A stretch of DNA of 64,000 nucleotides from Craterostigma plantagineum (Eukaryota; Streptophyta; Magnoliopsida; Lamiales; Linderniaceae), in assembly GCA_027422505.1 (NCBI GenBank), contig JAPQWV010000002.1, positions 22,142,001 through 22,206,000 on the forward strand, given 5' to 3'. Position numbers and translations under genes: made by a program. The notes beneath the pieces were generated by a model. The model saw only the letters and a program-made list of their open reading frames with translations. It made no database searches and had not been told where the DNA came from. Shown here piece by piece: positions 45,471 to 55,704 of the stretch; positions within the stretch are counted from its first letter, which is position 1, and every line of letters begins with the position of its first letter.

Positions 45471-46830
45471 CAAATCGATATACCGATATTGTATGTGGCT
45501 GCTACTGAACAATTTTCCTGATAAACTGGGATCAATGAGTTTTCGTGATCATTATCGAACGATCAAGAATGTCATTGTTAATACAACGACACCAGCTGAG
45601 CTTGAAAAATCCTGGGAAGATGTTATCACGGTAAGCAACCAGGAAGTTAGTGAGTGGTTGTCGATGATGTATAATTTGCGAGCGAAGTGGGTTCCTGCAT
45701 ATTTTAATCATGTGTTCTCAGCTGGCATGTCTACTAGCCAAAGATCTGAAAGTGCTCATTCATTTATCAAGAAATACGTCTTGAAAAAGAATTATTTGAT
45801 GGACTTCTTCACCCGTTTCAACAGAGCTCTTAGAAACCAGCGACATAAAGAATTATTGGCTGATCGTATTGACGTTAATGAGCATCCAGTTAGTAAGGCA
45901 CAATTGCCTATGGAGTATCAAATGGCGAAGATTTACACGAGAAAAAAATGGACGTAGCTACCATGTGCAACGATCGCTTTTGAAATTGAGTTGGTGAGGT
46001 ACAATATCCTGCACATTTAGAGTTCTGCTTCTAAACTGAGGGTGGTCACACATGATAAACAGAATGATCACATATCGTGTAGTTATTGGAAGTTTGATTT
46101 CGAGGGCATTCCATGTAGACATATGTTAGCTTATTTTCGCTTCACGCATGTGTTCCAACTTCTGAGAAGTATATAATGAGACGGTGGACACAAGAGGCAA
46201 AGGCTGGAGCGAAATATTCTATGGATGAAGAAAATGTCAGCAATGGTCGAGAAAAGTTTCTGATGACACGACACTCGAGATTATCCTTCAACTGTTTTTT
46301 TAGGAACAATTGGATTCCATCCATAGTAAAATTAACGAAATCAATAGCAATAGAGGTTTGAGCACAAATACGAGTAAGAGAAAGTTTGCTGCCGGAGACC
46401 CTATTATTTTGGATCCTGCAGAGTTCGACCAAAAGGATGTGGGAAAAGATTGAAACAGTCAAAGGGAAAAATAGTATCAAAATCTAGATTGTGTAATGGA
46501 TGTGGCCTTCGAGGTGTTTCTTATGACAAACGCAATTGTCCGAAGTTGCAGGAATTGTTTGTATTTGTTTGTTCGTGATTTTTTATAGTAATATTTTTTA
46601 ATGATGCCATCATTTTATGTTAACAGACCAACAACGGAGGCTCATTATAACCACGATGGTAGTACGGACAATGAAGATTTTGGGTCTACCTATGGTGATT
46701 TATTTACAATTTTTTGTTGCTTGTGCAAAGAGGATAATTTGATGATGTATAATACTCATGCAGGTTATAACGACGTGGAGACAAGTGGAGTGAACCTCGA
46801 TGAGTGACTGTGGTTTAGTTGCCCATAGTT
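45471..46830 (+). pseudogene. FAR1-type transposase middle and C-terminus, copy B, second unit
   Basis: After a junction at about 45465-45475 the middle of the transposase appears (FRDHYRTIKNVIVNTTTPAE, STSQRSESAHSFIKKYV, 45537-45957), then a second, more decayed C-terminus (SWIM region about 46075-46130, MDEENVSNGREKFL, KSRLCNGCGL near 46480-46520). It is a tandem partial duplication of the first unit. A deletion near 45955 and frame changes break it. Confidence 0.82.
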
Positions 46831-47165
46831 TCGATTTATTTGCAATACGTTTTTCGCATTTTTACGATCGGTTTCTGTTTCTACGTGGAGGCAAGTGGGG
46901 TGAAACCATCGTTTTTTTCATTGAACAATCATTATTTTTATGGATCAATCATTATTTTCTCTTTCATATCTTCTGATGTCTAGATGGAAGTAATAAGCTC
47001 TATGTTACAAAAATGAAAGTCCACGACATTTCTTAGTAATAGGCTTGCTTTCGTCGATGACATCGGTTCTTAGAAACTCATGTCATTGCTATAACCAAAC
47101 TCAAATAAGAAATGGGAGTTAACAGACATTCCCAGGAATTAACGCGCCAGAAATAAAAAGGCGGC
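46831..47165. other. Spacer between transposase and captured fragment, copy B
   Basis: Non-coding. It is the inverted counterpart of about 37015-37330 in copy A (shared GATCGGTTTCTGTTT and CACGACATTTCTTAGTAAT in opposite orientation). Confidence 0.7.
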
Positions 47166-47747
47166 CACGGATTTTATCCTCAGGCTCAGAGATATGGTGA
47201 ACCACTAAGACCATATATGGTTAGAGGAAGATCAGCTCAAGCTTATACGCCTGGTGTTCCTTACATGGAAGAAATGAGGCATTTTCCTTCAAATTTGAGC
47301 CCTCACCATCCATTTATCGACAGAAGAAATAATGTCCTCCTTCGTCCGCCAGCTTATCGCGATAAGTACGCCAACGTATCGAGCGGTAAGATGTTCGATT
47401 ATTACCGTGAGAATCCTCGAAGATTTGAGCAGCAGCAGCTTTATCGCCTTCGCCCCGTGGCTGGCGTGGCCCCTTTTATGATTTACCATGGTTGTTTCAA
47501 GCTGCTTTTGTTGCCCGAGAGAGTCGAGGCTAAGGGCTGTAATAATAAAATGAAATGTGGGGAGTGTTTCACTGTTATTTCATTGGTATTTTCGAAGGAG
47601 GAGAGCTCAGTTCCTTTCAGTGATGTTGATGCTAGGGATAATCATATACATAACACAGTAGTCCCATCTCATGATTGTTATCATGAATTTCGATGGAAGA
47701 GTAAAGAAGTGGTAATTAATAGCTCAGCTGGAAGGAATATCACGTAA
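47166..47747 (+). pseudogene. Captured EDR4-like zinc-ribbon (DUF3133) fragment, copy B
   Basis: Open for about 190 codons: GHGFYPQAQRYGEPLRPY, YTPGVPYMEEMRHFPSN, HHPFIDRRNNVLLRP, YRLRPVAGVAPFMIYHGCF, LLLLPERVEAKG, MKCGECFTVISLVFS. The same probable zinc-ribbon as copy A, but here the first Cys of the first CXXC is Tyr (IYHGCF) while the second is kept, the reverse of copy A. The ancestor must have had both. The frame is intact although zinc binding is doubtful. After the domain both copies share a tail with NHIHNTVVPSHDCYHEFR and then diverge. Confidence 0.6.
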
Positions 47748-48048
47748 GGCTTGTTTCAATTATCTATAATTAACCGTAATGCTACTTAAAATGGAATTTT
47801 ATTATTATTTTAGTTTTAATTATATTTAAGGAAGTATACTTAAGTGGCAATGACACATAAGAGTGCTTATATAAGGTGTTCCCCATATCATTTCTCTCTC
47901 TATATATAAATTCAGCCAAATTTTGAAGGGTCAAAAACCAATATACAACCAAGCTTTCTCACATTTCAGAAAAATGTTCAGAGAAGAAATTTTCTAACAT
48001 AAATCAGGCATATAAGCTTCATGACTCATGAGGCACTTTGCGAGTTCT
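47748..48048. other. Spacer, no gene seen
   Basis: AT-rich DNA with AGTGGCAATGACACATAAG and a TATATATAAA word at about 47920. Nothing recognisable. It ends at the TSD of Sirevirus element 3. Confidence 0.4.
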
Positions 48049-48053
48049 CTATT

Positions 48054-48404
48054 TGTTAGGTCATACGATTAACAACTCTACGATCCTAGGCTAGTATTCA
48101 TAGTAATTCGATCGTTTAGATAAGCAATTGAATTCGATCGAAAAACTCAAATGAAGAACAAGAGAGAGAATTCGAGTAGAGTGAGAAAGTTACTGTTGTT
48201 TCTCTCTCTAGAAATCGAATTGCAAGCCTTTCGGATCAATTCTCAAAACTTTCTCTATTAAGCTCAATTGATTTACATGTATTTATACCAAACAAGCTTG
48301 GTATAAATATCAAACTAGTCCTAATCTAAGGACTACTATACAAAACGCCCTTAATTACAAGGACAACTAATGAAATCAAGCACAATTACAAATGTTATTG
48401 TACA
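48054..48404 (-). repeat. 3' LTR of Sirevirus element 3
   Basis: 351 bp. On the minus strand it runs from TGTACAATAAC to GACCTAACA. TATAAATA (minus) lies at about 48281-48288 inside the symmetric TTGGTATAAAT...ATTTATACCAA. Confidence 0.95.
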
Positions 48405-48420
48405 ATCTCCCCCTTTGTGC
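48405..48420 (-). other. Terminal polypurine tract of element 3
   Basis: GCACAAAGGGGGAGAT on the minus strand abuts the 3' LTR. Further GAGGGGGAG-type tracts on this strand lie at about 49891-49908, 53893-53906 and 55096-55112. Confidence 0.85.
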
Positions 48421-49260
48421 TTGATTGCGTCTCCGCGCCGTTTGTCCTTGTCGGGCGTAATATGATCTGTGCAAGCCCAGCGCATGCTCATAGTTCCTCA
48501 GAGTGATCCTAAGCTCCAGTCGCTCTTCGATATCTTCAAGCAATTCCATTAGGAGCGGCTGTTCTCTCACGAACCTGTGGATCCTCAGCATAGTGTCTCT
48601 GTTGATTTCTTCCAACCTCTGCTCGATGTTTTTCTCGATGACCTTGAGCGTCCCATCGCAAAACTTATGAATCTCAGTCTTCAGCATCAACCTATTCGTC
48701 TTTGCTATTGGATTGTGGTAGGTGATGCCTAGGACTGAGCTGATGTGCACGTGATTGTTGGGAAGCCCTTCGATCTCAGGTCCTTTGTTGAGTGGAGCGG
48801 TCATGTTGACCTTCATCATATTGCTCTCCAGAGCCATCTGAAGGTCGTGTGCGGCATAGTACTTGACTTGGCGCAAACCGGTAGAGCTCTTCGAGGCCTT
48901 CTGTCTTGATGAAGCCCTGAGGACCTTCATCGGCGGGGAGGTACGACAGGTCGCTCTCGCTCAGTTCCTCTCGGATCCTGTCCACTCGTTCGATGATGTA
49001 GTGAGGTGTTGGAAGTCCTCCTTTGACACAGTAGACGCTGAGTAGTTGGCTTATTGGGGAGAGACTCTTATAATGGCTCTTGGCTTGTGTCTTAGTCATC
49101 CCCAGCCTAACGTCAGGTCCTAGTTTGGTCAGCATCCAGAGGTAGGTCATCCTCTTCTGCTGGTCCCAATGAGAGATCCCTCTGAGCTCGAACTCGTTCG
49201 GCTTCTTCACTCTGTCCGGAGACCTCCAAATATTCTCACGAACTTCTTCGAGGAAGGGAA
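48421..49260 (-). pseudogene. ORF3 C-terminal part of Sirevirus element 3
   Basis: Two overlapping frames: ELRGISHWDQQKRMTYLWML to about 48870 (49210-48776), then after a frameshift VKYYAAHDLQMALESN to NYEHALGLHRSYYARQGQ (48930-48421). The last part is helical and charged (IEQRLEEINRDTML, LMELLEDIEERLEL). It runs right up to the terminal PPT. It appears to be the end of the same extra gene as 49263-51921. No known domain is recognised. Confidence 0.5.
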
Positions 49261-49262
49261 TT

Positions 49263-51035
49263 TCAATTTGAATGTTTTCCCATTGCGTGTCGATCCGGAC
49301 GGTCCCTGGTGTTAGCCTTGGAGAGGGAACCTGCCCGTTGAGCTATTAACTCTTGTAGCCTTGGGATAACTCGCTCGTAGTCTTCACCTTCCTGAAGCTC
49401 GTCGTCTTCTATGATTACGAGATCTATGGACGCTTGATGTAGAAAGCGCCGAACGACGTGAAGCCGTTGTCTTTGATGCTCCTCGGGCATGGAATGGGTC
49501 ATCCATTGGCCTTCGAAGATGTACTTGTCTAGGGCCTCGTGTGGATTGACGCTATGTCCAGAGGGTCCCGGTTGGTCTGGAGCGACAGAGGGAGTGGCTT
49601 GGGTAGCTGCGAGAGCTACAAGCATCGCAGCACTTGCTTCTTCTTCCGGAAGCAAGGGGCTTGAGTAGATCAGTGGGGTGGACGGAGGCTTCCTGAGGTA
49701 AAAGGTTGGTGGGTCGAAGTGGGCGATGCGGTGCGTGGTGTGGGCGGTTTGGGTGGTTTGTGTTTGGTGGGTGGTTTGTGTTTGGGTATGGGGGGTTTGT
49801 GTTTGGGTTGTTTGGGTTTCACCGGCTCTAGCGCTTGTCTGTGTAGCGCCCGAGCCTTGTCCTTAGCCACTTGTAGATGTCCTTGGCCTCTTCTCCCCCT
49901 CATGAGGGTCCTGATCGTCAGGATCGTCATGTCTGCGCCGTGAGTGGGAGCTTTGGCCGCGGCAGGTGTCGGTCGGTGGCTCAGGATGATCCACCAATCG
50001 TCGATAGAGGGATTCTTCTTGAGGCGATCGGATGGACAGGCCTATCAAACGGGCGAGGAGTATGTCGTGGAGCTCGGTGATTGGGATTGTGTATGGGTTG
50101 ATGAGGATGGAGGAAGTGGCTAGAGGGTCGGTGGGTGTGGGTTGTGGAGGTGTGGGGTTGGTTCGTGACGAAGGGCCTTCAGAGGCAGGTGCTTTCCCGG
50201 TATCTCTTCGGGATGCCTCGAGTGCTTGGAGTACTCTCTCTGTGATCTTTTCTTCCATTGACTGTACAACGGTAGAGAGAGCGGCCTGGAATTGTTCGTT
50301 CGTCACGAAGGGAGTGGACGCCTCCATGGATGGACCAGGACGACTGATGTCGCCTGTTGTCAACCCTTGAGTAGACACCGACTCTTGGGGTTGGCTCACA
50401 GTCACTTGAGGTTGAGACTGTATGAGACTTCCACCCAATCCTCGAGTCGAATCCTGAGGATTCGTCTCTATGGGTGTTGTTGCAGGCTCGGGTTGCGCCT
50501 GCGAACCAGATACTATGTGAGTTGGTTGCGGCTCAAGATTGAGCGATGAAGTGCCAGCAACACTTGTCTTTGTGGGCAGCGGAGTATCTGGTGCGACGGT
50601 GACGGCCGGAAAGAGAGACTCCAGTTGAATGCTTAGTCTTCTGGGAGTCCTCCTGATCAGACTGATTTCCTCGTCAGACTCTGTGTCAGACGGGGTGGCC
50701 GTGTGAGGAGTGAGGTCACGATAGACGTCCTCCCGTGCCTGATCCATCACCGGTGGAAGAGAGCTTTGCCCCATTTCCGTTTCGAGCCGTGCCTCTTGTT
50801 GAAGAACTTCCTCAAAAGTATCTTCGAGCACGCCAACATGTAAGGGCACTTCCACTTGCAGTTCGAGTGCGGGAGCCTCGAGTTCCATCTCTGTAGCCAC
50901 GACGTCTGTCAAAGTATCTTCGACGTCGGGCATTGGCTCTTCGACCAATGGTGGCTCCTGAGCAAGCTCCTGAGCGACATCATCAATCATCGCGTCCTCA
51001 GGGCTTAGCTGTTGTTGTGGTTGGGGACGGCTCAC
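49263..51035 (-). pseudogene. ORF3 middle part, Pro/Gln/Thr-rich, one in-frame stop
   Basis: One frame is open from the ATG at 51035 to 49263 except for a single TAA at 49865-49863, 591 codons in all. The sequence is acidic and low-complexity at first (EDAMIDDVAQELAQEPPLVE), then Ser/Pro/Gln-rich. A short predicted helix follows (FQAALSTVVQSMEEKITERV), then a Thr/Gln run coded by CAAACACAAACCACC-type repeats (about 49730-49830) and an acidic segment (IIEDDELQEGEDYERVIPRL). It resembles intrinsically disordered linkers and no enzyme motif. It could be one protein with the ORF ending at 51073, joined by a frameshift. Confidence 0.6.
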
Positions 51036-51072
51036 ATGTACATTGTCGGGGGCCCTCTAATCATCTGCTCCG

Positions 51073-51921
51073 TTAAGTTGTGTTCCCGGCAGAATCTCTG
51101 ATACTCAGCTCCCGCTCGGCGAGCCTGAGTAAGTTGAGTGGAATCGGCATCGACGGTTGGTCCAGGTCCGTGAGCCGTGGGTTGTGGAAAAACTTAAGCC
51201 TTGGCGGCTGGTAGTTTCCACCAGGAGGCAGCCGAGGGATGTTCTCTGCATGTAGCTCCATGAACTCCCTGATGATTACACTAAACCATCGAGCATAGGG
51301 TACGTTCTTCGACCTTTGATTCTCCTTTAGCCGAATCTTGTCCGCGAGGTCAATCCAGATCAGCTGTGAGTAGTAGTTTCCTGAGAAGGCGATCCCGTGG
51401 AAGATCTTCAAAATATTGCTGTTGCCCTTATCGAATCCTGCGTGCTTGGGCGACAGACACTTATTCACTATTCCGAATAGTGTCTTCCACGGGTGTGGGA
51501 TTCCGCTGCTCTGGACCTGGGCCAATCTTGTGAGCGGAGGTTGGTATCCCATGTGCAGAAAGTCCTGAATCATCTCTGCGTCCGTCGGGAGTGGGTCGTA
51601 GTTATCGTTGTGAGGCAAGTTCAGTATCATGCCGAAATGGCTCTTGCTCATGTGAATATGCCGCGTCCCGATTCGAGTCATGAAGGAGAATGTCCCATCT
51701 GCTATGACTCCTTGTATGCATCCCCAGAACTGCTGGAGATAGACAATCGGCACCGATGCGGTGACAGTTAACGCATGCCAGATGGAGTGGCCTCTGAGGA
51801 TGGATACGATGATCTCGTCCGGGCACCGAAATGTGTCCAGATCGAGCTGAAAGTTCGTATCCTGAACCTTCAAGTACAGATTGTGATCGTAAATGTGGTT
51901 GTATCTTGGGTAGCGATCCAT
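51073..51921 (-). CDS. ORF3 N-terminal part of Sirevirus element 3 (conserved extra gene)
   Basis: 282 codons, intact, from an ATG at 51921 that directly follows a 3' splice site. Sequence marks: ILRGHSIWHALTVTASVPIV, YLQQFWGCI, FGMILNLPHND, MGYQPPLTRLAQVQSSG, WKTLFGIVNKCLSPKHAGFD, ISYSQLIWIDLAD-like (YYSQLIWIDLADKI). From memory the pattern (F-x-x-L-T-A-T-A-S-V-P, Y-L-Q-Q-F-W, then W-x-x-L-x-x-I-x-x-K-C-L) is common downstream of pol in asterid Copia elements, especially Asteraceae, where it is left as hypothetical protein. No transmembrane span or signal peptide is obvious, so the term envelope-like is not supported. Function unknown. Its good preservation next to broken gag and pol is notable. 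Confidence 0.7.
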   Translation of the reverse strand: MDRYPRYNHIYDHNLYLKVQDTNFQLDLDTFRCPDEIIVSILRGHSIWHALTVTASVPIVYLQQFWGCIQGVIADGTFSFMTRIGTRHIHMSKSHFGMILNLPHNDNYDPLPTDAEMIQDFLHMGYQPPLTRLAQVQSSGIPHPWKTLFGIVNKCLSPKHAGFDKGNSNILKIFHGIAFSGNYYSQLIWIDLADKIRLKENQRSKNVPYARWFSVIIREFMELHAENIPRLPPGGNYQPPRLKFFHNPRLTDLDQPSMPIPLNLLRLAERELSIRDSAGNTT

Positions 51922-51952
51922 CTGAAATATAAGATATGTAAAAGTTTATTAG
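51922..51952 (-). promoter_or_regulatory. 3' splice site right before the ORF3 start
   Basis: On the minus strand CTAAT (51952-51948, branch-point-like) is followed by a T-rich stretch and TTATATTTCAG ending at 51922, with ATG next. Branch to AG is about 27 nt, normal for plant introns. It suggests ORF3 is translated from a spliced subgenomic RNA. Confidence 0.6.
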
Positions 51953-53890
51953 TTCAATTTTATTTTCAGTCGAAATATGAATAAATGTCATCAAACTATA
52001 GTAATATAGCAAATAATAGCATGTTTGATGAATTTTGAATTGAAATGATATGAAATGGATAGTGTATGTTCAATTTCAAAAATCGTGATGGCATTATTGT
52101 AATTTCGAATAAAATATTTGTCGCGTGAAAAATCGTTCGAAATTTCGCTAAGTGTTAAATCAGTAAGTCACTGATCATGCCGAGAAAATTTTCGGTTGAT
52201 AAAATTGAATTGCAATTTGATTTCCTATACACTGATTTCAATTGAAACGTTTCCGTGTAATTTTTTTTCGATCGAGAAATTTTATTTGCGATTTTCGCTA
52301 CAGAGTAAAAGACTTAGAGAAAAATTTTCTAAGTGTTGAAGTTGGAATCTAGAACTGTAGTCGATCAATTTTACGATCGAGAAAAATTCCGTGTAAATTT
52401 ACGATCGAGAAATTATTTCTCAGGTAAATTTGCTATCGAGAAATTTTCCTCAATTGAATAAAATTTTTCGATTTGAATTTGTCGAGCGAAATGTGATTTT
52501 CGATCCTAAGTAAAAATTGTCGCTTCAATATTTTTCGATCGTGAAATTTGTCAACGAAAGACTAAGTCACTCCAACGAGAAATTTTATGATCGAAAAATT
52601 AAGTGTTGAAAAATTAATTTTTCACTGTTAAAATTTTTGCGACCAAATTGAAATTAAATCGAAAATTCTATTTTGCGATAGTAAGTTTTACGCTCGATAA
52701 AATTTGCATCTTAAATTGTCTAGTCAGTGCATAAGTTTTTCGCTCGCTGAAAATTATAATTGGATTACCCGATGGTAAGTGTAACGGTTAAAATCTTTTA
52801 TCGTGATGACAAAGTCAAAATTTTGCGATCGAAAACTAATCGACACAAATAGGTTCTCAATTCAATTAAGTCTATTTGCGATCGACAAAGTTCTTCGACA
52901 GCTTCAATACTTCAAAATACCCAGTTTCATCGAAACTCATTTTATCATCACAGATGGAAATTTTCCAATGATTTACGCTATCTGCTTCATCAAAAACATC
53001 GAATCTGTCTAAATAACATGCATTTAACTCAGAAAATCCAAGAAGCATGCCTAGATTTAGTGAAACAGTATACGTTTAAATGGTTTTTGAAGAACAGTAG
53101 AAAAATCTTAACTAAATATGCGAAAAACTACAGAATGGAAATGCAAATCAAGTTATAACATTCGCAATCGTTAACTGAATCGAATTTCTACCTTAATCAG
53201 ACGATTTGAAGTGAAAAATTGAAAGATTTTTGAAGGATTGTGTATCGTCTGAGAAAGTTTTGCGAGAGAGAATTTTTTTTCTATCGATTAGGTTTTGCGT
53301 GAGAAAAAGTTTTTCGACTGACAAAAGTTAACTTTTATTAAATAGCATTAATTCAATGTTGGGTTTGCGATTGGACATTTTGCGATTAAATGGATCAGGC
53401 CCATTACTATTTGCGTTCGAGAAATTTTTGAAATCGAAAATTGCTCCCAATTCAAATTTTTCGATCGCAAATTATCGCGGCCAATCAAAATTGTTCCCAA
53501 CACTGTTTACGATCGAGCAACTTATGATCGTGAATTAAGTCTTCTAACTAGTTTCTCGATAGAAGTACTTCTAAAATTTTCAGATTGACCCCCTTTCAAA
53601 ATAAAACCTTTTGTAAGTATCCCTCTTAGTAATTAAAATAAATGCAATTAACTCCCTGTATTTTCCGTCTAGTAACGTCTAGCTCCCCTGGCAAAATTAA
53701 AAAATCTGTACCACTCAGAGATAAGCGTTAGTAATGGTGGAGTTAATCAACAATTATTTTTGGCAATTTTATCTTTGAAATATTTGGTCTGCTCCCTTCT
53801 TTGTAGTGTCGACGTCTTGCTCCTTAATTTTGAAAGATCTGAAATACTCAGAGAAAAACGTCAAAAATATTTGGAGCTAAGCTACAAGTC
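51953..53890 (-). other. Word-rich non-coding region between pol and ORF3
   Basis: No gene. From about 52100 to 53560 it is full of TTTTCGATCGAGAAATTT and CGATCGCAAA variants, the same vocabulary as the 5' leaders of all three Sirevirus elements. It may be a duplicated leader serving ORF3. Confidence 0.6.
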
Positions 53891-53892
53891 TT

Positions 53893-53906
53893 ATACTTGC
53901 TCCCCC
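53893..53906 (-). other. Internal polypurine-like tract
   Basis: TTTCAGGGGGAGCAAG-type sequence on the minus strand, about 1.8 kb after the end of pol. Sireviruses commonly carry such multiple tracts. Confidence 0.6.
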
Positions 53907-54689
53907 TGAAATGATGCACACGAATTGATTAATTATGCAAGCACATGAAATCAATTCAAGTCACGAGCACACAAATATACCAAGTAAGCATGTGTACGTG
54001 GTCCCCGAGAACATGTACTTTAAAATATTGTGTGAGGGTAGAAGCAATGACAAATTTATCGCATTTAAACAATTCAGCACCAATGCAATCTAAAATTGCA
54101 TTTAGAATGTGCGATTTACTAAATAAATTCGCATTTATTCAATTCAATGCATATGAAACATAACATTTCATGTCAAAATGTGCGAAATTTTTATTTTTAT
54201 TTTTATTATTATTATTTTTTTATATGGGATGGGGTCAGATTATTTTGCTTCGATCAATCGTCACGCCTAAAATTTTACGAGACATTTGAAAGAAGAAAAT
54301 GCCGTCAAGTCATGTCGTCAAACTTAAAGTCCTAAGTTCATAGACTGGTCCATATCGACAACTCTCACCAGGTTCGCTCTTGCTCTCAATTAGCTATCTT
54401 GGGATTCTTATATTTTTATCACTCAAGTCAACACAAGCAATTTTATGTCAATTTACCTGTGATCGAGGCATTTTTAATCATTTCACCTAAGCGCGAGACC
54501 GTCTATGTGGAATCAAAGGGTTGTAAGGGTTATAATTTGGCTAGGACTTAGAACGGAAGGAATTTAAAGGAAAATGAGCTTATCTCTTCACCGTCTTCCA
54601 ATCCTACGTCCGTCTCCTTTTTTTTTCGGCGTCTTTCTTCTATTCAATCTTTTCTTCCTCTTTGTCTTTTAAGAACTATCCCTTTTTAT

Positions 54690-55000
54690 GTTATGCTCAA
54701 GCTGAAGCTCCGCTTCTCCATGAGGCTCTAGGAGATTATCGTAGGCGAAGTTCTTCTTATTGGTTCTCGGGCCGATACTGAACTCCTCTTCTCTTAATCC
54801 CTATTGAGGTTTCAGAGATTATCAATTTGGAGAAGTTCTCGGTTATGGAATTCGTACCCGAGGCTGCACTCATCTTCTCGTTTCCCGATATAAGACCGGA
54901 TTATCGTTGGAGAAGTTCACTTCGTGGTGCTCCTCTTCCAGCCGTTCTGACGAGCGTACGAGATTATCGATGGAGAAGTTCGCAGCAGGATCCATGCCAC
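54690..55000. repeat. Four diverged subrepeats (GATTATCG..GGAGAAGTTC)
   Basis: The core GATTATC(G/A)..(A/T)GG(A/C)GAAGTTC occurs at about 54734, 54817, 54897 and 54962, spaced 83, 80 and 65 bp, with CTCCTCTTCTC-like boxes between. It lies between pol and ORF3 of element 3. Confidence 0.7.
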
Positions 55001-55704
55001 TTTCTACAAGGTAGTCGGAAGGCCGGTTCCTTTGGTCTGTTTGTTGCGCGTTGAGCAATGCCTTCTTTTGTTATCATCTTACTTTTTCTTTCATTATCTC
55101 CCCCTCTTTTTCTCGTTTGAACAACCATTCGAAGAGTATAGAGTTCGGTTGAAGGCTGAGAACGGGTTTCAAACGAAGAAAATGACATCGGAGAAGGCTC
55201 AAAGTGGATTGACTAAGGGCTAACGTGGGGAAATTTATATAAGGCCGAATGAGGAATATCCTAAACTCCCTTATCATTTTCCTAACGATCTAACGCAAGA
55301 TGAGTATGAAGCCAAGTATCACTAGTTAAGACAAGCAATTGATGTGTGACTCACTCGAGAAATAGATCCAAAGAAGGGGAAATAGAACAAGGCTTGAATC
55401 CTCACATTTATAGTGGCTTTGTGTCTAGTGGATCAACCTAATGACCTTTAGACATAAGAATGCGACTTAGACTGACAAAATTAAGCAATTAAATCGATCG
55501 CATGTTGGGGTAAAATTCTAAGTGACTTTAGATCAAAGCATCCTAAAGGATTTCGTCATACCCCTTTATATTATATATAGAAAATATATATATTATTAAT
55601 ATTATATTTTTATTTATTTTTATCACGCAAGATAAGAACAAATAAGCATAGAAAACACATAGAATAGAGCATGTGATAGCACAGAAGATCAGGTAATGCA
55701 CATA
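55001..55704 (-). other. Pol-ORF3 spacer, no gene seen
   Basis: Contains a GAGGGGGAGATAATG tract (minus strand, 55096-55112) and an AT-rich stretch at 55560-55620. No coding sequence is recognised. Confidence 0.5.

Noticed and set aside
49719..49943. Gly/Leu-rich plus-strand frame
   Set aside because: Shadow of the CAAACACAAACCACC-type repeat inside ORF3 on the other strand.
48376..51921. Envelope glycoprotein for ORF3
   Set aside because: No signal peptide, membrane span or furin-like site seen; the term env-like is only positional.
51922..55704. A further hidden host gene between pol and ORF3
   Set aside because: Both strands read; only short frames, word repeats and polypurine tracts.
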